DNA of 64,000 nucleotides, taken from assembly GCF_038502225.1 (NCBI RefSeq), contig NW_027196944.1, positions 1-64,000 on the forward strand, given 5' to 3'. A program made the translations under genes and the position numbers. Below, in pieces: positions 20,881 through 33,409 of this stretch (positions are counted from its first letter, which is position 1; each line of letters begins with the position of its first letter). This stretch comes from Cherax quadricarinatus. Taxonomy: Eukaryota > Arthropoda > Malacostraca > Decapoda > Parastacidae. The notes below the pieces were generated by a model that did no database searches, was not told the DNA's origin, and saw nothing but the letters and a program-made list of their open reading frames with translations.

Positions 20881-21785
20881 CAGATGATCTCTACAGATTC
20901 AGCATTTTCCATAAATGTAACAATTTTCCTGGCTAGGATGTTCATCTCTGGAGTACTGTAGCCACTGTTCCCGTGTCCTCACATCAAACAGGCAAATGTT
21001 ATTGTCTGCTAGATGGTTTGTATATAAGATCAAATGAATAGATCTTCGCTTATGCAGCATCCTTGGCTGGGGTTGAACTAGAGTAAAAAACATGATAGTT
21101 TAATCATTTTTTTTTTGATGTTCTGGTGTTGTTAGTGTGTTTGCAAAGTAGGATTAATCAGGGGATTCAGAGAACCTGGTTAGTGGGACTTGGAGTCCTG
21201 GAGGTGGGAAGTATAGTACCTGCACTCTGAAGGATGAGTGAGGATGTTACAGTCCTGGAGGTGGGAAGTACAGTACCTGCACTCTGAAGCATGGGTGAGG
21301 ATGTTACAGTTCTGGAGGTGGGAAGTACAGTACCTGCACTCTGAGGGATGAGTGAGGATGTTACAGTTCAAAGGGTCACATTAACTGTGATGTTGCATTC
21401 CTTCTGACAAGACTGCTATTGAATGAATGATGGTGAATGTGTTTCCTCTTTTATTTCATTGCCCCTTCATGGTGAGAGACGACCGATATGTAAAAAAAAC
21501 ATATATATTCTTTTTCTGTATTATTTTTCAGGTGTCTGTATTAAAAAGACTGCCACACAGTTCTGAATGGCAGATGACCAATTGCTGGATAATCAATGAT
21601 GTATTTATTTAGCCACACAGTTGTGTGCATGATAATGTGTATTAATAATGTTTATAAATGTGTAGGATGAGGATCTTCCATATATTAAGCTTTACAAGGC
21701 ATCAACATGACACTGAATATCTCTGAATTCATATAGGTAATGAATAACAGCATTCTTTTGCCTTTCTCATAATTCAGGATTATAC
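20881..21785. repeat. RTE-like 3'UTR remnant with a 57-bp triplication; otherwise no gene
   Basis: 21180-21370 contains three units of ~57 bp (GGAGGTGGGAAGTACAGTAC ... GAGTGAGGATGTTACAG). The unit resembles the 3'UTR of the RTE-like LINE at 49660-49710 and 58785-58835, so it is an amplified LINE tail. 21390-21480 continues the same 3'UTR. 20881-21179 and 21480-21785 show nothing recognisable. Confidence 0.6.
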
Positions 21786-23645
21786 AACAGCATTGTACAA
21801 TCAGTGCATCGAAAGTCAACTCTGACCCGAAACTGCTGTATAGCCACATTAGGAGGAAGACAACAGTCAAGGACCAGGTGATAAGGCTGAGGAAAGAAGG
21901 TGGAGAACTCACAAGAAACGATCAAGAGGTATGTGAGGAGCTCAACACGAGATTTAAGGAAGTATTTACAGTAGAGACAGGAAGGACTCTGGGGGGACAG
22001 ACCAGATGGGGACACCAACAAGGAATACACCAACAAGTGTTGGACGACATACATACAGATGAGGAGGAGGTGAAGAAACTGCTAAGGGACATCGATACCT
22101 CAAAGGCAATGGGACCGGACAACATCTCTCCGTGGGTCCTTAGAGAGGGAGCAGATATGTTGTGTGTACCACTTACCACAATCTTCAACACATCCCTGGA
22201 AACTGGGCAACTACCTGAGGTATGGAAGACGGCAAATGTAGTTCCCATTTTCAAAAAAGGAGACAGAAAAGAGGCACTAAACTATAGACCTGTGTCATTG
22301 ACGTGTATAGTATGCAAAATTGTGGAGAAGATTATCAGGAGGAGAGTGGTGGAGTACCTGGAACGGAACAGGAGTATAAATGCCAACCAGCACGGATTCA
22401 CGGAAGGCAAATCCTGTGTCACAAACCTTCTGGAGTTTTATGATAAAATAACAGAAGTAAGACAAGAGAGAGAGGGGTGGGTTGATTGCATATTCTTGGA
22501 CTGCAAGAAGGCCTTTGACACAGTTCCTCACAAGAGATTAGTGCAGAAGCTAGAGCATCAGGCGCATATAACAGGAAGGGCACTGCAATGGATCAGAGAA
22601 TACCTGACAGGGAGGCAACAACGAGTCATGGTACGTAATGATGTATCACAGTGGGCACCTGTGACGAGCGGGGTCCCACAGGGGTCGGTCCTAGGACCAG
22701 TGCTATTTTTGGTATATGTGAACGACATGACGGAAGGGTTAGACTCAGAAGTGTCCCTGTTTGCAGATGATGTGAAGTTAATGAGGAGAATTAAATCTGA
22801 TGAGGACCAGGCAGGACTTCAAAGAGACCTGGACAGACTGGACACCTGGTCCAGCAAATGGCTTCTCGAATTTAATCCTGCCAAATGCAAAGTCATGAAG
22901 ATAGGGGAAGGGCACAGAAGACCACAGACAGAGTATAGGCTAGGTGGCCAAAGACTGCAAACCTCACTCAAGGAGAAAGATCTTGGGGTGAGTATAACAC
23001 CTGAGCATGTCTCCGGAAGCACACATCAATCAGATAACTGCTGCAGCATATGGGCGCCTGGCAAACCTGAGAACAGCATTCCGATACCTTAGTAAGGAAT
23101 CATTCAAGACACTGTACACCGTGTATGTCAGGCCCATACTGGAGTATGCAGCACCTGTTTGGAACCCGCACTTGATAAAGCACGTCAAGAAACTAGAGAA
23201 AGTACAAAGGTTTGCAACAAGGTTAGTTCCAGAGCTAAGGGGAATGTCCTATGAAGAAAGATTAAGGGAAATCGGCCTGACGACACTGGAGGACAGGAGG
23301 GTCAGGGGAGACATGATAACGACATATAAAATACTGCGTGGAATAGACAAGGTGGACAAGGACAGGATGTTCCAGGGAGGGGACACAGAAACAAGAGGCC
23401 ACAATTGGAAGTTGAAGACACAAATGAGTCAGAGAGATAGTAGGAAGTATTTCTTCAGTCATAGAGTTGTAAGGCAGTGGAATAGCCTAGAAAATGACGT
23501 AGTGGAGGCAGGAACCATACACAGTTTTAAGACGAGGTTTGATAAAGCTCATGGAGCGGGGAGAGAGAGGGCCTAGTAGCAACCGGTGAAGAGGCGGGGC
23601 CAGGAGCTAGGACTCGACCCCTGCAACCACAAATAGGTGAGTGCC
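21786..23645 (+). mobile_element. 5'-truncated CR1-like LINE (second CR1-type family)
   Basis: The element starts inside the coding region (SDPKLLYSHIRRK) and runs through the complete RT to a 3'UTR with GAAGAGGCGGGGCCAGGAGC and CCACAAATAGGTGAG. It differs from the 36960-38716 family in both sequence and tail. Clear target duplications are not visible. The host sequence at 23650-24225 shows no genes. Confidence 0.75.
21878..23576 (+). pseudogene. CR1-like reverse transcriptase, one frameshift
   Basis: The blocks in order are VPIFKKGDRKEALNYRPVSL, GFTEGKSCVTNLL, FLDCKKAFDTVPH, GVPQGSVLGPVLFLVYVND, the catalytic FADDV (about 22760-22774) and a KCKVMKIG block. A frameshift near 23010 moves the frame to LANLRTAFRYLSKESF, then YVRPILEYAAPVWNP and HRVVRQWNSLENDVVEA, which is the usual C-terminus. 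The endonuclease is missing by 5' truncation. The frame in fact opens upstream of 21878, since no methionine is expected in a truncated copy. Confidence 0.82.
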
Positions 23646-24224
23646 ATTTTGTGATGTAGTGCTTGTGAGGTCACTAAAGGAGACATAACTCCAGTAAAGT
23701 GTCACACACCTTGCCTTGACAAATAATTGTTAGACATGCCTCTCGGCTTAACTAAGTTCTTGAACTGGTGTCAGGCTGTAACACGTGGTCTATGCCTTAT
23801 GGGGAAGGGGTGCTTTAAAGATCATGTAAGCTCAAGGAAACAGCTAGAGAGAGAGAGGTTGGCGACAGGTCCGGTGAGCGGGAGCCCTGGACAGCCGTGT
23901 ATGTAGTGGACCACGCATTGCGAATCTCGGGTCAGGTGGTCGGTGAATTAAGAGTGAGTACAAGTCTGTGTTACTGATATCATCTATCCTTCCCCTGGTA
24001 ATAAGTCTCATAGGTCAATTGTTATATTATGTAATTTTCTGTCAGGATATGTTGTATTCTTGCTCTTTATGTTATTAAGTAAACTATAGCCATAGTTCCC
24101 ATTTTTATTTGTACCCTCTTATGCCATTCCCTATTCTGTTAAGCACTGGGATAATACAGGAGATGGGCTCACTTGCTGGGATACCTCAGGCAGAGTGAGT
24201 AAAGGTCTCATAATTTTCAGAAGT

Positions 24225-24400
24225 TTTTTCAATGTGCCAGCCATATCCCACTGAGGCAGGGTGACCTAAAAAGAAAAACAAAAGTCTTTTTTTTTATATT
24301 TAGTGTGTATACAGGAGAAGGGGTTACTAGCCCCTTGCTGCTGGCATTTTAGTAGCCTCTTATGACATGCATGACTTTCAAAGGAAAAATTCTTTTCTTA
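24225..24400 (-). mobile_element. Fragment of SINE-like family S2
   Basis: AATGTGCCAGCCATATCCCA, TGAGGCAGGGTGAC and GGGGTTACTAGCCCCTTGCT match the 3' half of the element at 17774-18251. Its 5' part is lost. Its right portion is included in the direct duplication that flanks the second I-like LINE. Confidence 0.6.
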
Positions 24401-24535
24401 TGCTTAGATGCTGGTGTAGCAGTGTGGTACGGTTGTCTTAGGCATGGAACAATGATGCATAAAGCCAGGATTACCTATACATTTATCATTTACAAGTTAT
24501 AGTAATGGCATAGACATGTACAATATAGTACAGTA

Positions 24536-24736
24536 CAGTGGTACCTTGGGATACGAAATTAGTTTGTTCCAGAAGGCTGTTCGAGTGCCGATACTGAACG
24601 AATTTGTTCCCATGAGGAATAGCGTAAATTAGATTAATCCATTTCAGACCCCCAAAAATACACTTACAAAAGCACTTACATAAATACACTTGCATAATTG
24701 TTCGAGTTTTGAGCTCCGTATCCCGAGGTACCACTG
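24536..24736. mobile_element. 201-bp TA-flanked MITE
   Basis: CAGTGGTACCTTGGGATACG and TATCCCGAGGTACCACTG are its inverted ends, with TA on both sides. A relative at 33623-33792 lies in the right-hand duplicate. A pogo/Tigger source is likely from the CAGTGG start and the TA target. Confidence 0.75.
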
Positions 24737-24999
24737 TACTTTAGTTTGGTTAGTGTGGATCTAGTGGGCCCAGAGATTTAATATCAATATTATATAATAT
24801 TAATTATGAGGTGTGTATATAACAGTGATATTGATATGTCAGGAAGATTGCAACACCCAAAACATTTATTATAAAACTACAATAATCATCATTGCAAACT
24901 GCAGAGAGAATCCCATGACAAACTTCCATACATCCAAAGGACAAAGTAAAGCAATATGGAAAAATAGACACAAAGTATAAAGTGATCCTTTATTGACTA

Positions 25000-25119
25000 T
25001 GTTTCACACACTGACTTTATCAAGATGTGTTTGTGACACTGTGGCTTTATCAAGATGTGTTTGTGACACACTGGCTTTATCAAGATGTGTTTGTGACACA
25101 CTGGCTTTATCAAGATGTG
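25000..25119. repeat. 30-bp satellite, short array
   Basis: About four units of GGCTTTATCAAGATGTGTTT plus GTGACACACT occur here, the same unit as the larger array at 34085-34745. LINE copy 2 begins immediately after a unit. Confidence 0.8.
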
Positions 25120-26307
25120 CCTCTTCAAGGGGGGCTCCTTGGCATGGTGAAGAGGCTCTTGGTCTGAGGAATTAGACCTGTCGGTCTCCTTCCTCAGACC
25201 GAACCTAATTACCCCCCAATCCCCCCTTCCCTATCCCATCCTCCCCTTTTCCCTTTCCTCCTCTCCCTCCCCACCCCTCCCTTTTGCCCTTCCTCTTTTT
25301 GGCCTTTGGGATTTTTCCCACAGGTGCGCTAGTTCCTAGGTAGGGGAAAGGGTACCGGGGTCCATCCCATTCAGTTGAGGTTCTTGGCGGTGGCGTAGTT
25401 TGCCGTGGAATCTGGATCACCTGGGGATGTCCCGATCCCTCTCCGGTATCCTGGAGAGTGGCTTTGGGTGTCTTTCGGGCCACAGGTGTATCTCTGGAAG
25501 CCACCTTTCGGATTCCGGGGGTGGTGGCCGAAAGAGGTATGCTTTGTGGCGGATATCCAGCCGCCCTCTCTTTTGGCCACCAAGGTAGCTCGGCAGATGT
25601 GAGGTTGCTATCCCGGATTGCTGGTTTACTGGCATGATGGGTAGGGTATGGCACGGGTTCCATGCTGCATTTACGCTACTTGCGGTGCTGAGGTCTTCTT
25701 GGGTGCGGAGGGAGATTTCTGGCCCTTTCATTCCTCCTAGGAACTATCCCTCCCCGGTCCCCCCTTTTTTTTTTATTCTTTTTTTATTTTTATTTTCTTT
25801 TCTTCTTTCTTTTTTTTTCTTAAAAACAAAAAGAAAGAAGTAACCTAACCATGGAGAACCCAATCCATGAACCTGGTACCCCCAGGCCCCTTCTTGATAC
25901 CGCACCCCGTTCTGACCCCGCCTCGTCTTTGGACCACTCTTCGGACACTCCTCATGCCTCTGTACCTCTTGCCGGTGCTGTTTCCTCACCCGCTTCAGGT
26001 ACTGAGGTCTCGACTGACTCCTTTGATTTATCTGACCTCCGCTCTCCTTTGACTATGCTTCCGGCCTCTCCCTCTACGGTGCGGCAATTTTCGAATCGCC
26101 GGCCCATTCCACGTCGGACCAACTCTGGTCCCACGCCTAAACGCCAAGGACAATTACCTGCTGATACTTCTCCACCTTCTCGTTCTTCTCAGAAAAGATT
26201 GTCACGTCCTGCACTCCCTTTCCACGCTCAGTTTCAGACTGCACAATAGACTAAATTCTTCACTTTACGACCGACTTCCTCTACCGCCTATCTTTCCGAC
26301 CACAGTA

Positions 26308-27736
26308 CAGTGGACCCCCGCATAGCGACTTTAATCCGTGCAAGAGGGCTGATTGTTATGCGAATGAATTTTCCCCATAAGAAATAATGGAAATCAAATT
26401 AATCCGTGCAAGACACCCAAAAGTATGAAAAAAAAAAAATTTACCACATGAAATATACATTTTCCTACACACAAAGAGAAGGATACATGCACAATAATAG
26501 AGTAGTACATGCACAATATATATTGTGCATGTACTACTCTACTAAATGAAGAATAAATGACACTTACCTTTATTGAAGATGCAGCAATGACTGATGAGAC
26601 ACTGTGTCCCGGGAGTGCCTTTTCCTCCTGAGTACTGTAGGTCCTGTTTGGCATTTTCTTCCAGAACAGGCCTTATCACACTGTGTATGCCACTACGATT
26701 CTTAAATCTCTCAAACCAACCTTTGCTGGCTTTAAATTCACCAATATGAGCACTAGTTCCAGGCATTTTTCCCTGTTCACCTGGGTGTTAGTCGACTGGT
26801 GTGGGTTGCATCCTGGGAGACAAGATTAAGGACCCCAATGGAAATAAGTTAGACAGTCTTCGATGACACTGACTTTTTTGGGTTATCCTGGGTGGCAAAT
26901 CCTCTGGGGTTAATTGTTTCTTGGTATTCTCAATAAGCCACACCAACAACGGTGCTACAGCAGCAGCAGCAGCTGACGGTGGTACAGCAGCAACAGACGA
27001 TGCTACAGCAGCAACAGACGATGCCTCAGCAGCAGCAGATGATGCTACAGCAGCAACAGACGATGCTACAGCAGCAGCAGACGATGCTACAGCAGCAGCA
27101 GACAATGCTACAGCAGCAGCAGACGATACTACAGCAGCAGCAGACGATGCTACAGCAGCAGCAGACGATGCTACAGCAGCAGCAGATGATGCTACAGCAG
27201 CAGCAGACGATGCTATAGCAGCAGCAGCAGCTGACGGTGGTACAACAGCAGCAGCAGCTGACAGTGCAGCAGCAGCTGATGGTGGTACAGCAGCAGCTGT
27301 ACCACCAATAGTAGCGATGGTTGATTGGGGTTTATTATACAACCTGGCCCGCTCGGAGACACGCACTCCACTTTCATACTTATCAATGATCTTTTTCTTC
27401 ATCTCTATAGTAATTCTCACCCTTATTGCTGTAAGGTTGGCACTAGAAGCTTTCTTGGGGCCCATGGTCACTTATTTTCCAGAAAAAATCACCAAAAACA
27501 CTGTAATAATACGAAATGTTCCGATTGTATGCTTGGATGTTACCGCGGAGGCTGGCTGGTAAACAATGCCACCGGCGGAACATGTGAGCGTGGCTCAGGC
27601 CGCACATTGGACGCATCTCGGACGAATGGTGGTGAGCGGGTTTTTGGGCGGTATGCGAGGCAAAATTTTTGCGAAAAAAGCGAGCGGTATGCGGATTGTA
27701 CGGTATGTGATGTGTGCGGTATGCGGGGGTCCACTG
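26308..27736 (-). mobile_element. Mini-Tigger copy B inside the LINE
   Basis: The ends CAGTGGACCCCCGCATAGCG and GTATGCGGGGGTCCACTG are inverted repeats with TA at 26306-26307 and 27737-27738. LINE copy 1 shows the unoccupied site at about 2333-2345 (ATAGTATTGGCAA), proving exact TA duplication. Orientation is opposite to copy A. The poly-Ala VNTR is shorter than in copy A. Confidence 0.9.
26788..27465 (-). pseudogene. Truncated Tigger transposase with alanine-rich repeat, copy B
   Basis: On the minus strand it starts MGPKKASSAN at 27465 with the psq-like helix-turn-helix (MKKKIIDKYE, ARLYNKPQSTIATI). An Ala/Val/Ser repeat (26950-27300) follows, then LLVWLIENTKKQL and dispersed-repeat sequence. 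The CENP-B-type piece (GWFERFKNRSGIHSV) follows separately at 26542-26766. The same truncation occurs in copy A, so it predates the spread of this mini-element. Confidence 0.65.
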
Positions 27737-29248
27737 TATTGGCAAGGCACTCCTATGCCATGTTGGTAAAGATATTTCTTTTCATGCTCTTAAGAGCAGT
27801 ATGCGCATCATCACTGTACAGAATGCTACCCAAGCTCATGATCTTTCTCTTCTTTCTCATATAGATACTGTTCCTGTCACTATTGAAAAACATCATTCCC
27901 TCAATTCTTGTAGTGGTACCGTCATTCTGCCCCATACCATAGTTCAACAAAATTTCCAGACATGTGGCAATGACATTCTTGAACAGCTGGAACTCCAAGA
28001 TCTCCCAATCCTCAAGGTAGACACTTATGTTCTTTCTGCCTGTGGGTGGAGACGATACCCTAGCAATGTGACTCGTTTAACTTTTGACAGCCGTGAACTC
28101 CCATCCTCAGTTTATGTAGCAGGACATTGGTTACAAGTTCGAAAGGTGATCCCTACACCGCAACAGTGTAGAAATTGCTGGCGATTTGGCCATCCAGCAA
28201 AATATTGCAGATCCATAGCCGAATGCCCAGTCTGTGGTGCCAATGACCATTCTAATACGTCTTGCAATCGACCTCCCTCTTGCCTTAGTTGTCATGAGGC
28301 TCACCCTTCGTACTCTCGCCATTGCCAAGTCTACTTAAATGAGCGGGAAATCCATTATCTCAAAGAGGCAGAAGGTCTCCCTTATGCCATGGCAGTTTCT
28401 CATTTCCGCCTCCAAGGGAGACTACCTCGTGTTTCTTATTCCTGTGTTTCAAAACGTCCCCCCACTTCTGGGGTCCCATCTTCTGCAACCTCCTCTGTGG
28501 TTACCTCTCCCATAGTCACTCCTGTATCTAATTCTTTTGCTGTCCTAGGCTCAGACGTCCCTACTTCAACGCCTCAGTCTGTTCTCGCTTCTTCGTGTTC
28601 TCCCTCACAAGCCTCAGTATCGACGAGACCTCGTACGACGCCTCCTCCCAATCGTCCCTCTACTTCTCAGAAGTCAAAAAAAGGTCCTTTAACCCCTCTT
28701 TCCCTTCTTCCACCTCCTCATTTTACCTTCCCTGTCTCTGTACCGGGTTCTTCCCCTCTCACTGGCTCTGTTACAAGTGTAGAGGTTCACCCTCCTCCTC
28801 GTACTATACCTACCTCCCCTGTTCCCTCCCAAGTTTCTTCCTCTTTTGCCACCTCCCAGGTTTCTGCCTCTTCTGTCCCCTTCCACGCTTCTTCTCCAGT
28901 TCCCTCCACCCTTTCGCCCCCCACCTTGGTACAGTCCATTACAGTTCCAATCTTTACTCATCCTCCCCCTACCATCTCCAATATTGTCTCCCATATGACA
29001 TCTCTGAATTCCGAAACACTTGAAGCAATCTCTGAATATATTGCAGAGACCAAACCATCAATGGACACTGATCCACCCTCTGTTCCTTCTCTCTCCTCTC
29101 CTCCATCTATGCAACTCCTTTCTTCACAGCGCACCGTTCCTTCGCTGCTTGAACGTTTTCCGCTGCCTCCGCATGTGGACTTTTCTAACCCCTCTAGTCC
29201 GTAGGAACCCTTACCTGCAGATTTCAAGTATCTTTATCATTGCCAATC

Positions 29249-32200
29249 ATGGCCTATTTACAGTGGAATATACGCGGCCTCAGGGGTAATCGGGGTGAGC
29301 TTCAGATGTTACTCTCCCAGTTTTCCCCTGTTGGTGTTTGCTTACAGGAACCAAAATTACACTCTGCTGTTATCTCTCCCATCTCAGGCTATAATTTATT
29401 GTATTCTTCAGATCCTTTTCCTGATGGGACCTTTAATGAAAGTGCCCTTCTTCTACGCACTGATATTCCATACCATCAGCTATTTGTTCGTACTTCGCTG
29501 CATTACACAGCAGCCCGTATCCACTTGCATAGGTGGTATACGCTCTGTTCTTTATATCTCTCTCCTTCTCGGGCATTATCTATTCCGGATATTGCCTTTC
29601 TTGTTTCGTCATTACCACCACCGATTCTGTTACTTGGCGATTTTAATGCCCATCATTTCCTCTGGGGGGGTGGGGGCTCACTGTGATTCCCGTGGCATTC
29701 AGTTAGAGGCTTTTCTTGCCACCCACCCCCTCCATGTTTTAAACACAGGTACTCACACCCATTTTGATCCTCGGACTCACACACTCTCTTGCATCGATCT
29801 CTCAGTCTGCTCTTCCTCCGCCGCATTAGACTTCACCTGGTCTTTTCTCCCGGATTTACATGACAGCGATCATTTCCCAATCATTCTTACTTCCCCTTCA
29901 TATTCACCACCTCTTCGTATCCCACGCTGGCAATTTGATCAGGCAAATTGGAACCTTTACTCACAACTAAATGTTTTTAGTGAGGTTCCTTCTTCGTCCT
30001 CCATTGATGAGCTTTTACACCTCTTCTCGTCCTCCGTTTTAACCGCAGCTTCTCATTCTATACCCCAAACTTCGGGCAGGCATTCTCAGAAATGCGTGCC
30101 TTGGTGGTCTCCTGCTTGTGCTCATGCAGTACGTTTGAAACGCGCTGCATGGGGCAGGTACCGGTACAATAGAACCACGGAGAGACTTCTTGATTTTAAG
30201 CAGAAGCGTGCGATCGCTCGCCGTGTCATCCGTGATGCTAAACGCACTTGCTGGCGAGATTATGTCTCCACCATCACCTCTGCTTCCTCTATGAGTGCAG
30301 TCTGGAAAAAAGTATGAAAACTGAGTGGTAAATATTCTCCTGACCCGGCTCCTGTTCTGCGGGTTGCCGGTGTTGATATAGCAAACCCACTAGATGTTGC
30401 CAATGAAATTGGCAATCATCTGGTCCGTATTTCTCAGAGGCTCCATCTATGCCCCTCGTTTCTTTCCTCAAAGTCTGCCAGAGAGTTAGCACCCTTGGAC
30501 TTTTCTTCTCTCAGAGAAGAACAGTATAATGTGCCTTTTACACTTCAAGAACTGGAGGCAACACTCTCAGCTTGCCGATCATCGGCAGCTGGGCCTGACG
30601 ACATTCATATTCGTATGCTACAACATTTACATCAGTCAGCCCTTGCAGTCCTATTATGCCTTTTCAATCTTATTTGGTCACAAGGAGTTCTTCCACAGCT
30701 GTGGAAATCTGCCATTGTTCTCCCTTTCCGCAAACCAGGCACTACGGGACATGAAGCCTCCCACTATCGTCCCATTGCTCTTACCAGTGCAGTTTGCAAA
30801 GTGATGGAATGCCTGGTAAATAGACGTTTAGTGTGGTATTTAGAGACACACAACAGTCTCTCCACTCGTCAATATGGCTTTCGTAAGGGACGTTCTACCA
30901 TAGACCCCTTACTACGCTTGGATACGTATGTTCGTAATGCCTTTGCGAATAACCACTCAGTTATTGCCATATTTTTTGACCTTGAGAAGGCATAGGACAC
31001 AACTTGGAGGTATAATATTTTGGCCCAAGCCCACTCCTTAGGCCTCCGAGGCAATCTACCATCCTTCCTTAAGAACTTTTTAACTGATAGACATTTCCGT
31101 GTTCGGGTTAATAATGTGCTCTCCCCGGACTTTATCCAAGCTGAAGGTGTCCCCCAGGGATGTGTTCTGAGCACAACACTTTTTCTCCTTGCTATTAATG
31201 ATTTGGCCTCTAGTCTTCCATCAAATATTTGGTCATCACTCTATGTTGATGACTTCGCTATTGCCTGTGCAGGCGCTGACTGTCACCTCATTACAGTTTC
31301 TCTCCAGCATGCGGTCGACCGTGTTTCCAATTGGGCCACCACACATGGGTTTAAATTTTCCAGCACTAAAACCCACCAAATTACTTTCACTAGACGCTCT
31401 GTCATCTCCGATCATCCTTTGTACCTCTATGGCTCCCGTATCCCTGAACGTGATACAGTCAATTTTCTGGGCCTCCTCTTTGACCATAGGTTATCCTGGA
31501 AACCTCACATTACCTCTCTGAAGGCAACTTATCACAGCCGGCTGAACCTTCTTAAAACCCTTGCTCATCTTTCATGGGGAGCTGATTGTCGAACCCTCCT
31601 TCGCCTACATTCCACCCTCATTTTATCGAAACTTGATTATGGTGACCAGATCTATTCAGCGGCATCTCCTGCTACTCTCTCTAGCCTTAACCCCATTCAT
31701 CACCAAGGATTACGTTTATGCCTTGGTGCTTTTCGCTCTTCCCCTGTTGAGAGCCTCTATGCAGAAGCGAACGTTCCATCCTTATCCAATCGCCGTGATG
31801 CCCATTGCCTTCGCTACTATGTACGCTCTCATGATCTCCGCAATCCTTCCGTTTATAGAATGGTCACTGATATTAGTAGACATTCTTTATTTGTTCGCCG
31901 CCCCTGTTTACTCCGTCCCTTCTCTCTTCGCCTTCATTCGCTCTTGTCTTCTCTTCATTTACCACCTTTCTATGTTCATGTAGCATCTCACTTTTCCCTA
32001 CCCCCGTGGGAAGTTCCAGCTGTTCGAGTCTGTTCTTTCTCTCTCCCTTGCTCGAAAGCCCAACTGTCTATGGTCGCTTCCTGCTCTCTTTTTCTTGACC
32101 ACTTTTACTCTCATTCTCATGCCATCGCAGTGTACACAGATGGCTCTAAGTCTTCTGACGGTGTCGGATTCGCAGCAGTGTTTCCGGACAGCGTCATGCG

Positions 32201-33023
32201 AGGGCATTTACTATCTTCGGCTAGCATTTTTACTGCCGAATTGTATGCCATTCTTGCAGCACTTATTCATATTGCATCTATGCCTGTGTCATCATTTGTG
32301 GTTGTCTCAGACTCCCTTAGTGCTCTACAGGCTATACGGAAATTTGATACACCTCGCCCCCTAGTTCTCCGTATCCAACTTTGGCTATGCCGTATCTCTA
32401 CCAAGCATAAAGATATTGTTTTTTGTTGGGTCCCTGGTCATGTTGATGTACAGGGTAATGAACAGGCAGACACTGCTGCACGGTCAGCAGTACATGACCT
32501 ACCAATTTCATATAGAGGTGTTCCATTTCCGGACTATTTTGCTGGCTGCGCGGTCAGCAGTACATGACCTACCAATTTCATATAGAGGTGTTCCATTTCC
32601 GGACTATTTTGCTGTAATAGCTACCCACCTTCACACCCATTGGCAACAACGTTGGTTAACTCTGCTTGGTTACAAACTTCAGTCTATTAAACCGAGCATA
32701 GGTTACTGGCCATCTTCTTGTCATCAGCGTCGAGGTTGGGAGACTACTTTCTCCTGCCTTCGCGTTGCCCACACTCGTCTTACTCATGGACATCTCATAG
32801 AGAGGCACCCTGTTCTTCTCTGTGAGCAGTGTCAGTTCCAGTATCGATTAGCCACATTCTGTTAGACTGCCCTCTCTATCAGTGACCACGCAGAATTTAC
32901 CTCCAACGTCGTCTCCGCTCTACTACTCTCTCTCTACCTTCCCTTCTTGCTGATGGACCCTCCTTTAATCCTGACTCTCTCATTGACTTCTTGACAATGA
33001 CTGATTTACTCCACAAACTCTGA
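29249..33023 (+). pseudogene. LINE ORF2 copy 2, multiply broken
   Basis: ATG 29249 begins the endonuclease (QWNIRGLRGN, LLGDFNAHH). The frame breaks in the GGGGGGGTGGGGG tract near 29664. The RT frame then has stops at about 30315 (after MSAVWKK) and 30994 (within the block that reads FFDLEKAYD in copy 1). From 31020 a 515-codon stretch keeps GVPQGCVLS, the catalytic YVDD at about 31241-31255, and RNase H through GNEQAD. A 70-bp tandem duplication then shifts the frame. The C-terminal CEQC motif is still recognisable. Confidence 0.85.
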
Positions 33024-33409
33024 TAATGATACCTTTTGCACTCCCCTCAGCCCTTTCTACCTCAATCTCTTGCTGCCCTCTACCCTTTCACCATCCACTG
33101 CCCCGCTGTTCTCCGTAACCTATTACTCGTCCATCTCCCTTTTGCCACCTGATACCCTCGCTTCCTTCCTGCCCTGCAGCACTGTATAGCCCTTGTGGTT
33201 TAGTGCTTCTTTTTTATTATAATAATGCTATTGGCATTTTAGTAGCCTCTTATGGCACGCATGACTTTCAGAGGAAAAATTCTTTTCTTATGCTTAGATG
33301 ATGGCACAGCAGTGTGGTCTTAGTCATGGAACAATGATGTATAAAGCCAGGATTACCTATACATTTATCATTTACAAGTCATAGTAATGGTATAGACATG
33401 TACAATATA

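Larger units (their letters stand above)
24339..25119. repeat. Left copy of a 0.8-kb direct duplication flanking LINE copy 2
   Basis: From GGCATTTTAGTAGCCTCTTA to the TTTATCAAGATGTG satellite, this segment matches 33233-34110 with modest divergence. The right copy lacks the sequence left of 24339 and abuts the 3' end of the LINE. It contains the MITE at 24536-24736. The duplication is far too long for a target-site duplication. Confidence 0.75.
25851..29204 (+). pseudogene. LINE ORF1 copy 2, nonsense codon and transposon insertion
   Basis: ATG 25851 opens the Ser/Pro-rich N-terminus and stops at TAG 26247. The frame is then split by the mini-Tigger at 26308-27736 and resumes at about 27740 through to the natural stop at 29202-29204. 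The resumed part keeps the three zinc knuckles (CRNCWRFGHPAKYC, CPVCGANDHSNTSC, then a CLSC knuckle) and the proline-rich tail. The apparent start inside the transposon end is an artefact. Confidence 0.82.
25120..33227 (+). mobile_element. I-clade-like LINE, copy 2, with nested mini-Tigger
   Basis: It is collinear with 1154-7777 from the first CCTCTTCAAGG to the TAGTGCTTCTTTTTTATTATAA end. It is about 1.4 kb longer because of the transposon at 26308-27736. The 5' structured domain is intact. Damage includes a nonsense codon in ORF1 (TAG at 26247), a broken G-run near 29664, stops at about 30315 and 30994, and a 70-bp tandem duplication in the RNase H region (32480-32620). No short target duplication is visible. 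Confidence 0.87.

Noticed and set aside
21878..23576. Endogenous viral polymerase
   Set aside because: Motif order and the LEYAAPVWNP/VVRQWNSL C-terminus are those of a CR1-like LINE. No viral gene of any kind was recognised in the window.
26952..27218. Gln-rich ORF over the second VNTR
   Set aside because: Same repeat artefact in mini-Tigger copy B.
27714..29204. A 496-codon ORF starting MRYAGVHC
   Set aside because: Its first codons are the mini-Tigger right end; the rest is LINE ORF1 resuming after the insertion. It is not a fusion gene.
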